This document shows positions 55,732 through 64,000 of a DNA stretch of 64,000 nt, piece by piece. Positions within the stretch are counted from its first letter, which is position 1. Each line of letters opens with the position of its first letter. The position numbers were made by a program, and so were the translations under genes. The stretch lies in the NCBI GenBank assembly GCA_021201475.1, contig JAJQEV010000118.1, positions 1 through 64,000 of the forward strand. The letters run 5' to 3'. Under the pieces are notes generated by a model, which saw only the letters and a list, made by a program, of their open reading frames with translations, had not been told where the DNA came from and searched no databases. This stretch comes from Clostridiales bacterium (lineage in GTDB: Bacteria; Bacillota; Clostridia; Oscillospirales; Oscillospiraceae).

Positions 55732-55792
55732 GGGCAATCTCCCCCTTTTGCAGCGTAGGCCCACGGCGCAGCGCCGCTGCAATACTGCTGTT

Positions 55793-55821
55793 ATTCTACC
55801 AGATTGCGGGCGGCTACGCAA
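55793..55821 (-). promoter_or_regulatory. Promoter of aroK-aroD
   Basis: Minus-strand TTGCGT (55816-55821) and TAGAAT (55793-55798), spacer 17. Confidence 0.65.
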
Positions 55822-55871
55822 GGGGGATTGTTTTGCCTGCCACGGAAATCAAGTTTTTAATCAAGTGTACC

Positions 55872-55970
55872 AAAGAAACCCCTCAGTCTGGCCTTGCGGC
55901 CAGCCAACTCTCCTTTCAGGGTAGGGAGCGAAGCGGAACTACCGCTTGACGGTGGAGGGGGTGGTTCCTT
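55872..55970. repeat. Palindrome-rich dispersed-repeat-like segment
   Basis: ACCCCTCAGTCTGGCCTTGC begins a segment with nested short stems (CTGGCC/GGCCAG; CTACCGCTTGACGGTGG). The form resembles interspersed non-coding repeats that I know from gut Firmicutes. A single copy in this window, so the call rests on memory of the pattern. Confidence 0.4.
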
Positions 55971-56074
55971 AGATAAGTTTTTTAATTGCTGGGTGGGGCC
56001 TTCTTAGATATGGTTCTTTATAGAGAGTTCGCCCGGCCTTCCCTTGCCAGGGAAGCGGGGCTTACTTTTCTCGC

Positions 56075-56241
56075 TCCGCCGAGAAAAGTAACAAAAGAGG
56101 GCGGCTCAGGGGGGAGCTTCGGGGCCTCGCTCCCCCCTAAGAACCCTCCTCCTATCCCACTGTGGGCTTCGCCTTATCCCTCATTCAGGTGGTCTATCCC
56201 GTTAGAGACGATGTGACTTCACACTGGTGAGACTGCCGCCC
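56075..56241 (-). repeat. Dispersed repeat, copy B (~167 bp, inverted relative to copy A)
   Basis: Reverse complement of the unit at 45742-45911. At its low-coordinate edge a TTACTTTTCTCG ... CGAGAAAAGTAA hairpin straddles the boundary. Together 55822-56405 contains no gene I can support, only repeats and hairpins. Confidence 0.8.
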
Positions 56242-56257
56242 ATGGCGGCTGGCGGGG

Positions 56258-56304
56258 ATTGCCGCCCACGTCCCTCACCTTCGGTGGGACGGGCGGCAAT
56301 TTTG
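56258..56304 (+). terminator. Strong hairpin with TTCG loop, terminator-like
   Basis: ATTGCCGCCC and GGGCGGCAAT arms with an inner CGTCCC/GGGACG stem and TTCG loop, followed by TTTG. No upstream plus-strand gene needs it; it may belong to the adjacent repeat. Confidence 0.5.
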
Positions 56305-56405
56305 TTATCCTTTTGGTCGTGGACATCTAACTGTACGACTGCGTTATTTCCCTCAACCCAGGGCTTTTTAAATTGATTTTCGCGTTTTGCCTGCGGGCGC
56401 AGGCT

Positions 56406-58043
56406 TTACTTTGCCGCCGGTGCGCCCGCCTTGATGCGGGCGATCTCCTCCTGAATCTCCTCCATCTTCTCCTTGGTCAGGGGATAGAACCGCATGACGA
56501 TCAGGCTGGTAATCCACCCCAGCATAGGCGCGCCGATGAAGCAGATCAGGGTGGCCCACATCAGGCTGGCGCTGTAGGGGGTTTCCACGGTAGGCAGCGC
56601 CGCGCCGAAGCCCACCGCCGCATAGACGGCAGCCACCACGGTGGAGGCCAGGGAGGAAATCAGCTTGTCCACAAAGCTGAGCACGGTGCCGATGACGCCG
56701 GGCAGGTACTTGCCGGAGCGGTACACCTCATAGTCGGCGCAGTCCGCCGTCATGGGGGTGGTGATGGCGCTGGCGATGCTGGTAAAGCCCCGCATGGCGG
56801 TGTAGACCAGCACGAACATCAGCCCAAAGAGGCTCCAGTTGGCCGGACGGAATAGCCCGGCCCAGGTGCTGATGCTGGTCAGGCTGAAGGAGGGCAGCAG
56901 GAAGCGCCAGCCGGAGCGCACCCCCGCCAGAATCATCGCGGCCAGAATCACGCCGCAGGCGATGGAGCCGCAGGTGCCCACCACCAGCGCCCGCTTCTGC
57001 CCCAGGTAGCGGGCGATGAAGTTGATGCCAAGGATGGACAATATGGCCACCGGGATGGCGGTGATGGCGGAATTGGAGGAGTACAGGGCGTAGTTGCCGA
57101 AGATAACGCCGAACAGGCAGATGTACACCGTGGTGTTGCTCATCATGCTGAGGGTCAGCTTGTCGGCGGCGGTGGAGACTGCCAGCATCTGAATGGGCCG
57201 GTTGTGGGTCAGCACGTCCAGATAGTCCCGCATCCCCACCTTGGCGCTGCCCGTCTGGCCCAGGCCGAAGTACTGGGGGCGGTCCTTCCGCCACAGGCCG
57301 ATGACGGCCAGGAGGGACAGCACTGCGGCTATGCCCCCCACCACCAGCTGGAAATACTGCCACATCTCCGGATTGTAGAAGGCGCTGAGGGTCTGCACAC
57401 CGGTCTCTGCGTCGGTGGTGATGACGTTGGCCAGGTTGGGAGTCTGGGCCACCAGCTGGGCGATTTTGTCCCCGGCGGTGTCGCTGGTCAGGGTGAAGCG
57501 GGGCACCAGCGTGTTGGTCTGGAAAATCGGATACCACAGGCTCATCAGGATGATGTTGTAGACCGCGTCGAACATGGAAAAGATGGGGCGCTGCTTCGGG
57601 TCGTTGGTCAGGCAACTCTGGGCGGATTTCGTGACGATGCACTGGCAGGTGTAGCCGACAACGTAAATCATATAGATGACGATCCACACCACCAGCCGGA
57701 AGGCCGGAGGCGTCAAAGGCACCACTCGGAACATGAGGAAGGATGCCGCAAACAGAATCACTTCACCGATGACGATGAATGGCCGGTTCTTGCCAAATCT
57801 TCCGTTGGTCTTGTCCAGAATCATCCCCACAAAGGGGTTGGCGACCCCGTCCCAAATCCGCATGATGGTGACCAGGGAACCGGCCAGCACAGCGCCCAGA
57901 CCGATGATGCCAATAAGGTAATAGGACATGGCGGACACCATCATCATATAGGCGTTGGTGGCGGAGTTGTTGAGGGCGTAGAAGCCGACCTCCCACAGCC
58001 TGGCGCGGTGGACGCCATTTTCTTCCAGGGGTTGCCTTGCCAT
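56406..58043 (-). CDS. GPH-family (glycoside-pentoside-hexuronide) cation symporter
   Basis: 545 residues with twelve membrane segments. The N-terminus has the family's pattern LWEVGFYALNNSATNAYMM and the loop DGVANPFVGMILDKTNGRFGKNRPF, equivalent to the D-P-x2-G-x2-D-x4-RxGKxRP motif of GPH/MelB-type symporters. A longer-than-usual outer loop (~residues 180-215, with TDAETGVQT) is present. It should import a glycoside or related sugar with a cation; substrate unknown as no sugar genes adjoin it. ATG at 58043 follows AGAAGG; promoter at 58134-58162. Confidence 0.88.
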   Translation of the reverse strand: MARQPLEENGVHRARLWEVGFYALNNSATNAYMMMVSAMSYYLIGIIGLGAVLAGSLVTIMRIWDGVANPFVGMILDKTNGRFGKNRPFIVIGEVILFAASFLMFRVVPLTPPAFRLVVWIVIYMIYVVGYTCQCIVTKSAQSCLTNDPKQRPIFSMFDAVYNIILMSLWYPIFQTNTLVPRFTLTSDTAGDKIAQLVAQTPNLANVITTDAETGVQTLSAFYNPEMWQYFQLVVGGIAAVLSLLAVIGLWRKDRPQYFGLGQTGSAKVGMRDYLDVLTHNRPIQMLAVSTAADKLTLSMMSNTTVYICLFGVIFGNYALYSSNSAITAIPVAILSILGINFIARYLGQKRALVVGTCGSIACGVILAAMILAGVRSGWRFLLPSFSLTSISTWAGLFRPANWSLFGLMFVLVYTAMRGFTSIASAITTPMTADCADYEVYRSGKYLPGVIGTVLSFVDKLISSLASTVVAAVYAAVGFGAALPTVETPYSASLMWATLICFIGAPMLGWITSLIVMRFYPLTKEKMEEIQEEIARIKAGAPAAK

Positions 58044-58133
58044 AATCATACCTTCTTTGTTCGGGAATTTCCTGCCAGGTTTGTCCTTCTATGCGGGTAT
58101 TCAGGAACCTTTCCGACAGAATATACATAACTC

Positions 58134-58162
58134 ATTATATCAGCTGCAAGGCGCTTCATCAA
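58134..58162 (-). promoter_or_regulatory. Promoter of the GPH symporter gene
   Basis: Minus-strand TTGATG (58157-58162) and TATAAT (58134-58139), spacer 17. Confidence 0.8.
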
Positions 58163-58253
58163 CCGACAATTTCAGTACAATGTTGAATCAACGCCGCATC
58201 GGAAAGCCTTTTGGCGCAAATCTGAAATTCCACTGGCATATTGCGGCAAGCTG

Positions 58254-58262
58254 TGATACAAT
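58254..58262 (+). promoter_or_regulatory. Extended -10 promoter candidate of metA
   Basis: TGATACAAT, an extended -10 box, leaving a ~160-base leader before metA. The leader can form a GCCAGG/CCTGGC stem near its start; I find no SAM riboswitch motif in it. Confidence 0.5.
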
Positions 58263-58428
58263 AAAACGTGCGCCCCGCCAGGGGCCTGGCGGCGGCAAGT
58301 TCATCCAAAGGGGGGCTGCTCAAAAATGGAACGCACAGTTTTTCGAATGCCGGGCTTTCATCTGCCCTGCGCACAAGTCCAAAGGCTATCCGCTCATTCT
58401 CTCACCATTTTGATAAGGAGTCCTTACT

Positions 58429-59361
58429 ATGCCCATTCGTATTCCTGATTCGCTGCCTGCCCGCACCACGCTGGAGGGGGAAAACATCTTTGTCATGACG
58501 GAGTATCGCGCCATGCACCAGGATATTCGTCCTCTGAACCTGCTGCTGCTGAACCTGATGCCCACGAAAATCACCACGGAGACTCAACTGCTGCGGAAGT
58601 TTGCCAACACGCCGCTGCAAATTGAGGTGGAGCTGCTGCAAACGGCCAGCTATGTTCCGCAGCACGTTGACCAGGATCATCTGTCCACCTTCTACCGCAC
58701 TTTTGACGAGGTGAAGGATCACTACTTTGACGGCATGATTATCACCGGCGCGCCGGTGGAGAATCTGGACTTCGCCGATGTAGATTACTGGGATGAGCTG
58801 TGCCGTATCATGGAGTGGACCAAAACCCATGTCCACGCCACCCTCCACATCTGCTGGGGCGCTCAGGCTGGGCTGTACTATCACTTCGGGATTCAAAAAT
58901 ACTCCTATGACCGCAAGCTGTTCGGCATCTTCCCCCATCGGGTGCTACGCCCCCAGTCTCCCTGGTTCCGGGGCTTTGACGACGTGTTCTACGCCCCCCA
59001 TTCCCGCTACACCTATGTGAGGAAGGAGGACGTGCTGGCGGTGCCGTCGCTGGAACTGCTGGCGGAGTCCGACCAGGCGGGCATCTTCGCGCTGAAGAGC
59101 GCGGACAACCGCCTGTTCTTCGTGATGGGCCATCCGGAATATGACCGGGACACACTGCGGCTGGAGTACGAGCGGGACCTGGCCAAAGGGAAGGACATTC
59201 AGGTGCCGGCAAATTATTTCCCCAATGACGACCCCACCCAGACCCCCATCGTCAACTGGCGCAGCTCCGGTCAGCTGCTCTACACCAACTGGCTGAACTA
59301 CTATGTCTACCAGACCACGCCCTATAACCTGAACGAAATCAGCCGCAAGGGCGGGAACTGA
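58429..59361 (+). CDS. metA: Homoserine O-acetyltransferase MetA (acetyl-CoA type)
   Basis: 310 residues, class I glutamine-amidotransferase-like fold, first step of methionine synthesis from homoserine. Catalytic Cys is in HICWGAQAGL, and the His and Glu are in MGHPEYD; LNLMPTKITTETQLLR is the family hallmark. The specificity position reads TGAPVEN, with Glu where the E. coli enzyme has Gly (APLG); Glu there is associated with acetyl-CoA rather than succinyl-CoA use. AAGGAG precedes the ATG. Monocistronic with a terminator. Confidence 0.95.
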   Translation: MPIRIPDSLPARTTLEGENIFVMTEYRAMHQDIRPLNLLLLNLMPTKITTETQLLRKFANTPLQIEVELLQTASYVPQHVDQDHLSTFYRTFDEVKDHYFDGMIITGAPVENLDFADVDYWDELCRIMEWTKTHVHATLHICWGAQAGLYYHFGIQKYSYDRKLFGIFPHRVLRPQSPWFRGFDDVFYAPHSRYTYVRKEDVLAVPSLELLAESDQAGIFALKSADNRLFFVMGHPEYDRDTLRLEYERDLAKGKDIQVPANYFPNDDPTQTPIVNWRSSGQLLYTNWLNYYVYQTTPYNLNEISRKGGN

Positions 59362-59383
59362 CCGCCATCTCATCCTCCAACCA

Positions 59384-59421
59384 AACACGGCCGACAGCCC
59401 AGACTGTCGGCCGTGTTTTAT
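59384..59421 (+). terminator. Terminator between metA and the SDR gene
   Basis: AACACGGCCGACAG and CTGTCGGCCGTGTT arms, T run on the plus exit; the stem reaches the SDR stop, so it may serve both convergent genes. Confidence 0.88.
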
Positions 59422-60188
59422 AGCCTCCGAATCAGCGCCCAGGCCCCCATCATTAGCGCGCTGGGCACGAACTTTGCCGCCACCCGGTGGACGGTGCAGA
59501 CCAGCCCCGGCGTGGACACCGCAAGCCCCAGCTTTGCATCGGCCAGCGCATGGCGCACCACGTTCTTTTCGCTGGAGGCCAGGGGGAAGTGGCGGATATA
59601 GGAGCTGTTTCGGGTTCTCTGCGCCCCGGAGATAAACTCCGTATCCTTCACCCAGTAGGGGCACACCGCCGTCACGCTGATGCCTGTCCCCCGCAGCTCC
59701 GCCCGCAGGGCCCGGCTGTAGCGGTAGAGGAACGCTTTGGAGGCGGCGTACACCCCCAGGTAGGGGAAGGGCTGGAAGGCGGCGGTGGAGCAGATTTCCA
59801 GCACCCGGCTCCCTCTGCCCATATAGGGCAGGACAAGTTGGGTCATGTCCACGGTGGCCCGGCAGTTCAGGTCGATCATGCCGTCGCAGTCGGCCAGGGA
59901 AATATCCTTCCAGGCCCCGATTTTGCCGAAACCCGCCGCGTTGACGAGGATGCGCACGTCCGGCCGCTCCGCCTTTAGCAGCTGCTCCAGCGCCTGGAAG
60001 GACACCTGTTCCGTCAGGTCCAGGGGGATGTAGCGCAGCGGCGTCTCCACCTGGGCTTCCAGCGCGTGCAGCCGCTCCTCACGGCGGGCGATGACCCAAA
60101 TCTCATCCAGCGCCTCCTGGCGGCTGAGCTGGCAGACAAACTCCCGCCCCAGACCGCTGGACGCTCCGGTGACAATGCCAATGTTCAT
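59418..60188 (-). CDS. Short-chain dehydrogenase/reductase
   Basis: 256 residues. NAD(P) motif TGASSGLGREF, NAAGFG after beta-strand 4, catalytic Ser in ICSTAAFQ and the Y-x3-K pair in YAASKAF. The RRE residues after beta-strand 2 (VIARREERL) suggest NADPH preference. A long C-terminal end with a hydrophobic stretch (FVPSALMMGAWALI) resembles DltE/YqjQ-like SDRs. Substrate unknown. Start at 60188 behind GGAGG. Confidence 0.9.
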   Translation of the reverse strand: MNIGIVTGASSGLGREFVCQLSRQEALDEIWVIARREERLHALEAQVETPLRYIPLDLTEQVSFQALEQLLKAERPDVRILVNAAGFGKIGAWKDISLADCDGMIDLNCRATVDMTQLVLPYMGRGSRVLEICSTAAFQPFPYLGVYAASKAFLYRYSRALRAELRGTGISVTAVCPYWVKDTEFISGAQRTRNSSYIRHFPLASSEKNVVRHALADAKLGLAVSTPGLVCTVHRVAAKFVPSALMMGAWALIRRL

Positions 60189-60236
60189 GGGATAGCCTCC
60201 TTGTTGTGCAATCGCTTCCCCTATAGGATACCCCAA

Positions 60237-60510
60237 AATCGGCGGCAGCGCAAGGAATTGCCATCCAGTTCAGAGGAGTGCGATTCTTAGGCAGGGATGG
60301 AGGAAGGCCATCCCCTGAAAGGGAAAATAGCCCCACACCCCAGACCCGGCAGGCACCCTTTTGCCTTCGTTCACTCCACTTACATGGCAAGGGCAAAAGA
60401 ATACGGCTCTCCCGTTCCGCAATTTCGGCATATAGTTTGGATGTACCACACCAGCGCTTGCCCACGCCAAATGGCCCGAACCGCCGGAAGCCGGTATTTA
60501 TGACAGATCA
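60237..60510. other. Intergenic region without a recognised gene
   Basis: About 275 bases between the SDR and M16C genes. Frames here are Pro/Arg-rich and lack ribosome sites. A GGATGG...CCATCC stem near 60296 is the only structure noted. Confidence 0.4.
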
Positions 60511-60514
60511 AGCA

Positions 60515-60546
60515 GCCCCGCCGGTTTTGACAACAAACCGGCGGGG
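60515..60546. terminator. Hairpin after the M16C gene
   Basis: GCCCCGCCGGTTT and AAACCGGCGGGGC arms just past the stop at 60564. There is no T run, so terminator function is uncertain. Confidence 0.45.
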
Positions 60547-60563
60547 CGTGTGTCCCGTTATAG

Positions 60564-63455
60564 TTACAGCTCCAGCAGGGTCCAATCCGCCCGGCCCGCC
60601 TCTGTAAAGAGGCTGTCCGGCCCGATGACGCAGACGGAGCCCCGGGCCGAAGCCTGCTCCAGCGGCTCCGCCAGCGCCAGAAGCCCGACCTTGCCGGTCT
60701 CCAGCATCTCACGGCGGCACCGGCGGCGGGTCTCATGGGTCGTTCCACGGAACCAGCCCTCAAAAATGGCCTGGGCCTTGTCCGCCGGGGAACGCAGCGG
60801 CTCGGTGGCGGCCACAGCGCCGATGATTAGAGGCTCCAGCTCCTCCGGCCCGTTGCAGAACTGCTCCAAAAACTCCGGCGCGGCCTGGTAGACCTCCAGG
60901 GAGCGCAGGCCGTTGGGGTCCCGGTAGGAGTGGAAGGTGACGGAGCCGTTCTCCCGCACCCGGAAGCCGGTGCCGTAGGCCCCGCCCTGCACCCGCACCT
61001 CATTCCACAGGTACTGATAGGACAGAATGGTGGACAGCACCTGCAATTCCCCAAAGTGGGCCTTCCCCACCTGGCCCAGGTCAGCCCCCAGGGCGGCGTA
61101 GGACACCTGGGAGGGGATGACGATGCCCTCCCGGCTGGGGGCGGAGCAGGGATAAGCCGCTGCCTGCGGCACGGCGTCCCCGGCGGGGAAGTTATCCGCC
61201 AGCCCAGCCAGGTCGGCCTCCGCCACCGGCCCGGCCACACCCAGGGTCAGCCGACGGGCGGTGAAGCACCGCTCAGACAGGGCGGAGATCTGGGCCAGCA
61301 GGGAATCCTTCCCCTCCGCAAAGGCCCCCGCCGTCTCATGGAGCCAGCGGTAACAGGTGTAGCCGCTCTCGGCCTCCCGCACGGCCCCCTCCGCCGTCAG
61401 GTGGGACAGGGTGCGGAAGATGGCGAACTGGTTGCCGTTGGCGATGATGGACTGGCGGTAAGTCGTCTCCGCCTGGAGCAAAATCTCCCGGACGGGGCCG
61501 GCCTGGTTCAGACGGGTCTCCAGCAGCACCTCCCGGATGAGCCGGACGGCGTGGGGCACCTGCTCCTCCAGCACGCTGCACGACACCACGAAGCAGGGGG
61601 TGCAGACGCCGTCCTCCTTCGGGCGGGAGAACACGTCCAGCCCGAAGGTCAGCTTGCCCAGATGGGTTTTCAACTCCTGCCGCAGTTGGGACGCGGAGTA
61701 GTGGGTGGTGGGCAGGTTGCCCAGGAGGCGGCTCAGCAGCCGCAGCGGAGGCAGTTCCTCCAGGGTGCAGTCCGTCAGGGCAAAGTACAGGTCAAAATAC
61801 ACCACGCCCTTAGCCAGGGAGGGGTGGCGCAGCAGGGTGACGCCTTGCAGTTCCCCCGCCTCCGGCTCCAGCCGCTCCGGCTCCGGGGAGACCTCCTTCA
61901 GCTGCAAATGGGGCAGGGCGGCCAGAGCCTCCGGGCTGTCCGGGGTCTGCTGCCACCGCTCCAGGGCGGCGGTCTGGGCGATGACCTCCGAGCGCTGCCC
62001 CTCGTCCCAACCGGCGGCGATGTCCGCCAGGCGGCGCTGCTCCGCCTGCTGAACCTCCCCGTTCAGGGTGGGGGAGGGCAGCGTGGTCAGCGTGACCAGA
62101 TGCGCCTCGTCCAGCAACGTCTCCCGCAGGAGCCCAGGGAAGTAGTCCCCTTCCACCTGCCGGTTCAGGGCGGCGAAGGCGTCCTCTGTAGTCAGGTACA
62201 GGGCCGGGTCGCCGCCGTAGTTCCAGGACTTCATGGCGGTCAGCCCCAGAAGCACCCCCTGGGGCTCGTTCCGCTCCCGGTACCGGAAGGCCAGCCGGTT
62301 CAGGGAGGCCAGCAGCGCCCCCTTGTCCAGCCCGTCCCGGGCCAAAGGCTCCAGCGTCTCCCGGAGGGCGGACTGAATCTCGCCGCACAGGGCCTGCTCC
62401 GTGTTCTCCACCTGGACGAGCAGCCAGGGCTGGAGCATATAGTCGCACAGCTCCATCTGCACGTTCTGGCCCAGGCCCCGCTCCAGGATGGCCCGTTTCA
62501 GGGGCGCATCGTTGGAGCCTGCCAGATAGCCGCACAGCACCTCCAGGGCGATGAGCTTTTCCTTGTCCTGCCAGGAGCCTACCACCTTGCCCATGGTGAA
62601 GTAGGTCTTTTGGGCGGTGTCCTCCGTGGGGGCCACGCTATAATAGGCCACAGCGTCCTGCCGTGCCACCGGCTCCTGCCAGGTCAGGGAGAAGTCCGGC
62701 ACCTGACGCTGGTAGTGGGAAAGGTAGTCCCGGTCAATGACCTCCAGCACCCGCTCAATGGGCAAATCGCCGTCCAGGAAGATTTTTGCGTTGGAGGGGT
62801 GATAGTACCGTTTGTGGGTGGCCAGGAACTGCTCGTAGCTCAGCTCCGGAATGTGCACCGGGTCGCCGCCGGACACGAAGCGGTAGCAGCTGGTGGGGAA
62901 GAGCATCCGGTTCATTTCGTTGGCAATCACCTCGTTCACCGAGGAGAAGGCCCCCTTCATCTCATTGAACACCACGCCCTTATAGGTGGGCTGGGCCTCG
63001 CCGTCATGCAGCTCATAGTGCCACCCCTCCTGCCGGAAGATGTTCGGGTTTTCATAGATGGCGGGGCAGAACACCGCGTCCAGGTACACCGTCATCAGGT
63101 GGAAGAAGTCCGTCTCGTTCCGGCTGGATACGGGGTACACCGTCTTATCCTGGAAGGTAATGGCGTTCAGGAAGGTGTTCATGGAGGTTTTCAGCAGCTC
63201 CACAAAGGGCTCCTTGGCGGGGAAGCGTTTGGAGCCGCACAGCACGGAGTGCTCCAGGATGTGGAACACGCCGGTATCGTCCTCCGGGAGGGTCTGGAAC
63301 CCTATCATAAAGGTCTTGTTCTGCTCCGGCCGCTGGAGCCAGGCCAGCTGCGCCCCCGTCTGCTCATGCTCCAACTGGCAGAGGGTACCCTCCAGCTCCT
63401 CCACAGGCTGAATCCGCTTCACCTGGAAGCCGTGCAGCCGTTCGCCACGGTTCAT
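60564..63455 (-). CDS. M16C-type (presequence-protease-like) zinc peptidase
   Basis: 963 residues, four-domain M16C architecture in one chain. The inverted zinc motif is HILEHS (H-x2-E-H) at residues ~62-66, followed by CGSKRFPAKEPFVELLKTSM and NAITFQDKTVYPVSSRNE, typical of the Cym1/PreP/HypA group. The second, inactive half shows LLSRLLGNLPTTHYS and LSYQYLWNEVRVQGGAYGTGF with the R/Y pair that completes the active site. Cytoplasmic, no signal peptide; degrades small unfolded peptides. ATG at 63455 follows AAAGGAG. Confidence 0.94.
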   Translation of the reverse strand: MNRGERLHGFQVKRIQPVEELEGTLCQLEHEQTGAQLAWLQRPEQNKTFMIGFQTLPEDDTGVFHILEHSVLCGSKRFPAKEPFVELLKTSMNTFLNAITFQDKTVYPVSSRNETDFFHLMTVYLDAVFCPAIYENPNIFRQEGWHYELHDGEAQPTYKGVVFNEMKGAFSSVNEVIANEMNRMLFPTSCYRFVSGGDPVHIPELSYEQFLATHKRYYHPSNAKIFLDGDLPIERVLEVIDRDYLSHYQRQVPDFSLTWQEPVARQDAVAYYSVAPTEDTAQKTYFTMGKVVGSWQDKEKLIALEVLCGYLAGSNDAPLKRAILERGLGQNVQMELCDYMLQPWLLVQVENTEQALCGEIQSALRETLEPLARDGLDKGALLASLNRLAFRYRERNEPQGVLLGLTAMKSWNYGGDPALYLTTEDAFAALNRQVEGDYFPGLLRETLLDEAHLVTLTTLPSPTLNGEVQQAEQRRLADIAAGWDEGQRSEVIAQTAALERWQQTPDSPEALAALPHLQLKEVSPEPERLEPEAGELQGVTLLRHPSLAKGVVYFDLYFALTDCTLEELPPLRLLSRLLGNLPTTHYSASQLRQELKTHLGKLTFGLDVFSRPKEDGVCTPCFVVSCSVLEEQVPHAVRLIREVLLETRLNQAGPVREILLQAETTYRQSIIANGNQFAIFRTLSHLTAEGAVREAESGYTCYRWLHETAGAFAEGKDSLLAQISALSERCFTARRLTLGVAGPVAEADLAGLADNFPAGDAVPQAAAYPCSAPSREGIVIPSQVSYAALGADLGQVGKAHFGELQVLSTILSYQYLWNEVRVQGGAYGTGFRVRENGSVTFHSYRDPNGLRSLEVYQAAPEFLEQFCNGPEELEPLIIGAVAATEPLRSPADKAQAIFEGWFRGTTHETRRRCRREMLETGKVGLLALAEPLEQASARGSVCVIGPDSLFTEAGRADWTLLEL

Positions 63456-63522
63456 TGTAATTGCTCCTTTCATGTCGGGGAGGGGCGGAACAGCCTCTCC
63501 CATACAGTTCCTGTCTGATTCA

Positions 63523-64000
63523 TCAGTCGGCCTTGGAGACCAGAATGCTGCGCTTCTTCCAAAGTCCGCTGATGTAGTACACAAAGACGGGGATGGCGGT
63601 CAGGTAGGTGGCCAGGCTGTAGCCCAGGAAGAAGCCCATGGCCCCCATGTCCAGCACGATGCCCAGCAGCCAAGAGAGCAGCACCCGGCCCGCAAAGGCG
63701 TCCAGGAAGGCTACCACCATGCTGAACTGCACGAAGCCTTGGGCGCTGACCAGGGCATTGCAGGCGGGCATGACGCATTTGCCGGGCAGCTCCACCACCA
63801 GCGTAAACATACACATCCCCGCATAGGCCAGCACCGCCGTGTCCTGGGTGAACATCCGGAAGCAGACCACCGGCGCCAGGGCGAACGCCACCCCGAACAG
63901 GGCGTTGACCATCGTGGTAAACAGCAGGCACCAGCTGATGGTCTGACTGACCCGCTTCTGGTTGCCCGCCCCCAGGTTCTGGCCAATCATGCTGCTGGCC
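63523..64000 (-). CDS. MATE-family efflux transporter, C-terminal part (cut by window edge)
   Basis: The last ~159 codons of a membrane transporter whose start lies beyond 64000. The first visible residues, ASSMIGQNLGAGN, are the conserved MATE loop after helix 7, followed by about five membrane segments and LWKKRSILVSKAD at the end. MATE proteins export cationic compounds with Na+ or H+. It lies 67 bases upstream of the M16C gene and may be cotranscribed. Confidence 0.88.
   Translation of the reverse strand, partial: ASSMIGQNLGAGNQKRVSQTISWCLLFTTMVNALFGVAFALAPVVCFRMFTQDTAVLAYAGMCMFTLVVELPGKCVMPACNALVSAQGFVQFSMVVAFLDAFAGRVLLSWLLGIVLDMGAMGFFLGYSLATYLTAIPVFVYYISGLWKKRSILVSKAD

Noticed and set aside
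55986-56216. 76-codon plus-strand frame in the aroK-GPH gap
   Set aside because: It runs through repeat copy B and the hairpins, with no family resemblance.
58263-58428. SAM riboswitch before metA
   Set aside because: The conserved SAM-I core words are absent and no other SAM class is convincing by eye.

Overview
The window looks like chromosome of a high-GC, endospore-forming, gut-type Firmicute of the Oscillospiraceae (Flavonifractor / Lawsonibacter / Pseudoflavonifractor-like). Reasons seen in the sequence: a Spo0A with its typical C-terminal DNA-binding domain, a SpoIIM-like protein, a DUF4364 protein, TPP-riboswitch thiamine salvage, a clostridial-type rhamnose operon, frequent GTG/TTG starts behind strong AGGAGG-type sites, and TTGACA-17-TATAAT promoters set in GC-rich coding DNA. 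The genus is an inference. About 51 protein genes, one degenerate remnant, 9 tRNA genes and 2 TPP riboswitches are supported. No rRNA, CRISPR array or complete prophage is present.

Layout. 1-443: end of an IS256-type element and a small decayed gene. 0.5-8.2 kb: a PF06541 membrane protein, DUF4364, then thiamine salvage as two divergent transcription units (thiE-thiD-cytX leftward, thiW-thiM rightward), each behind its own TPP riboswitch, and a D-2-hydroxyacid dehydrogenase. 8.3-18.4 kb: tRNA-fMet/Leu, ECF sigma and anti-sigma pair, MBL hydrolase, an AT-richer zinc-ribbon membrane protein, an orphan OmpR-type regulator with two tiny genes, malic enzyme, murI, larB-larC1, two tRNA-Ser. 18.4-24.2 kb: AraC regulator divergent from a rhamnose operon (rhaB, an arabinose/fucose-type isomerase, rhaM, rhaD). 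24.3-31.1 kb: GNAT-HAD pair, spo0A, purA, a YgjP/SprT-like protease, a second PF06541 protein, and pyrB carrying a PyrI-like zinc tail. 31.1-35.4 kb: a five-tRNA cluster and a small phage-derived module (XRE repressor divergent from a tail-fibre-like coiled-coil protein coupled to a tyrosine-phosphatase/tail protein), followed by a 165-bp MITE-like palindrome. 35.4-45.7 kb: ftsH, rlmB, a pseudo-P-type ATPase, GT8, polysaccharide deacetylase, trmO, SpoIIM-like, split ThrE exporter. 45.7-56.4 kb: two inverted copies of a 170-bp dispersed repeat bracket a lone phage-type DUF6711 gene, an aconitase-like hydratase, a TetR regulator, a coiled-coil/ftsH/DUF308 unit, a degenerate Spo0A paralogue, and aroK-aroD. 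56.4-64 kb: GPH-type transporter, metA (acetyl-type), SDR, M16C peptidase, and the C-terminal part of a MATE transporter.

Three things deserve most attention. First, a Spo0A paralogue (53583-54311) has lost the phosphoacceptor aspartate but kept the Spo0A DNA-binding domain, and its promoter is preceded by three phased Spo0A-box-like sites. Second, the repressor / tail-fibre / tyrosine-phosphatase module at 31.9-35.0 kb has shared CACG-N3-CGTG operators over face-to-face promoters. Third, there is a 758-residue protein with P-type ATPase topology but no DKTGT phosphorylation motif. Further points are a PyrB-PyrI zinc-domain fusion, a LarC that ends after its first domain, and an isomerase swap in the rhamnose pathway.
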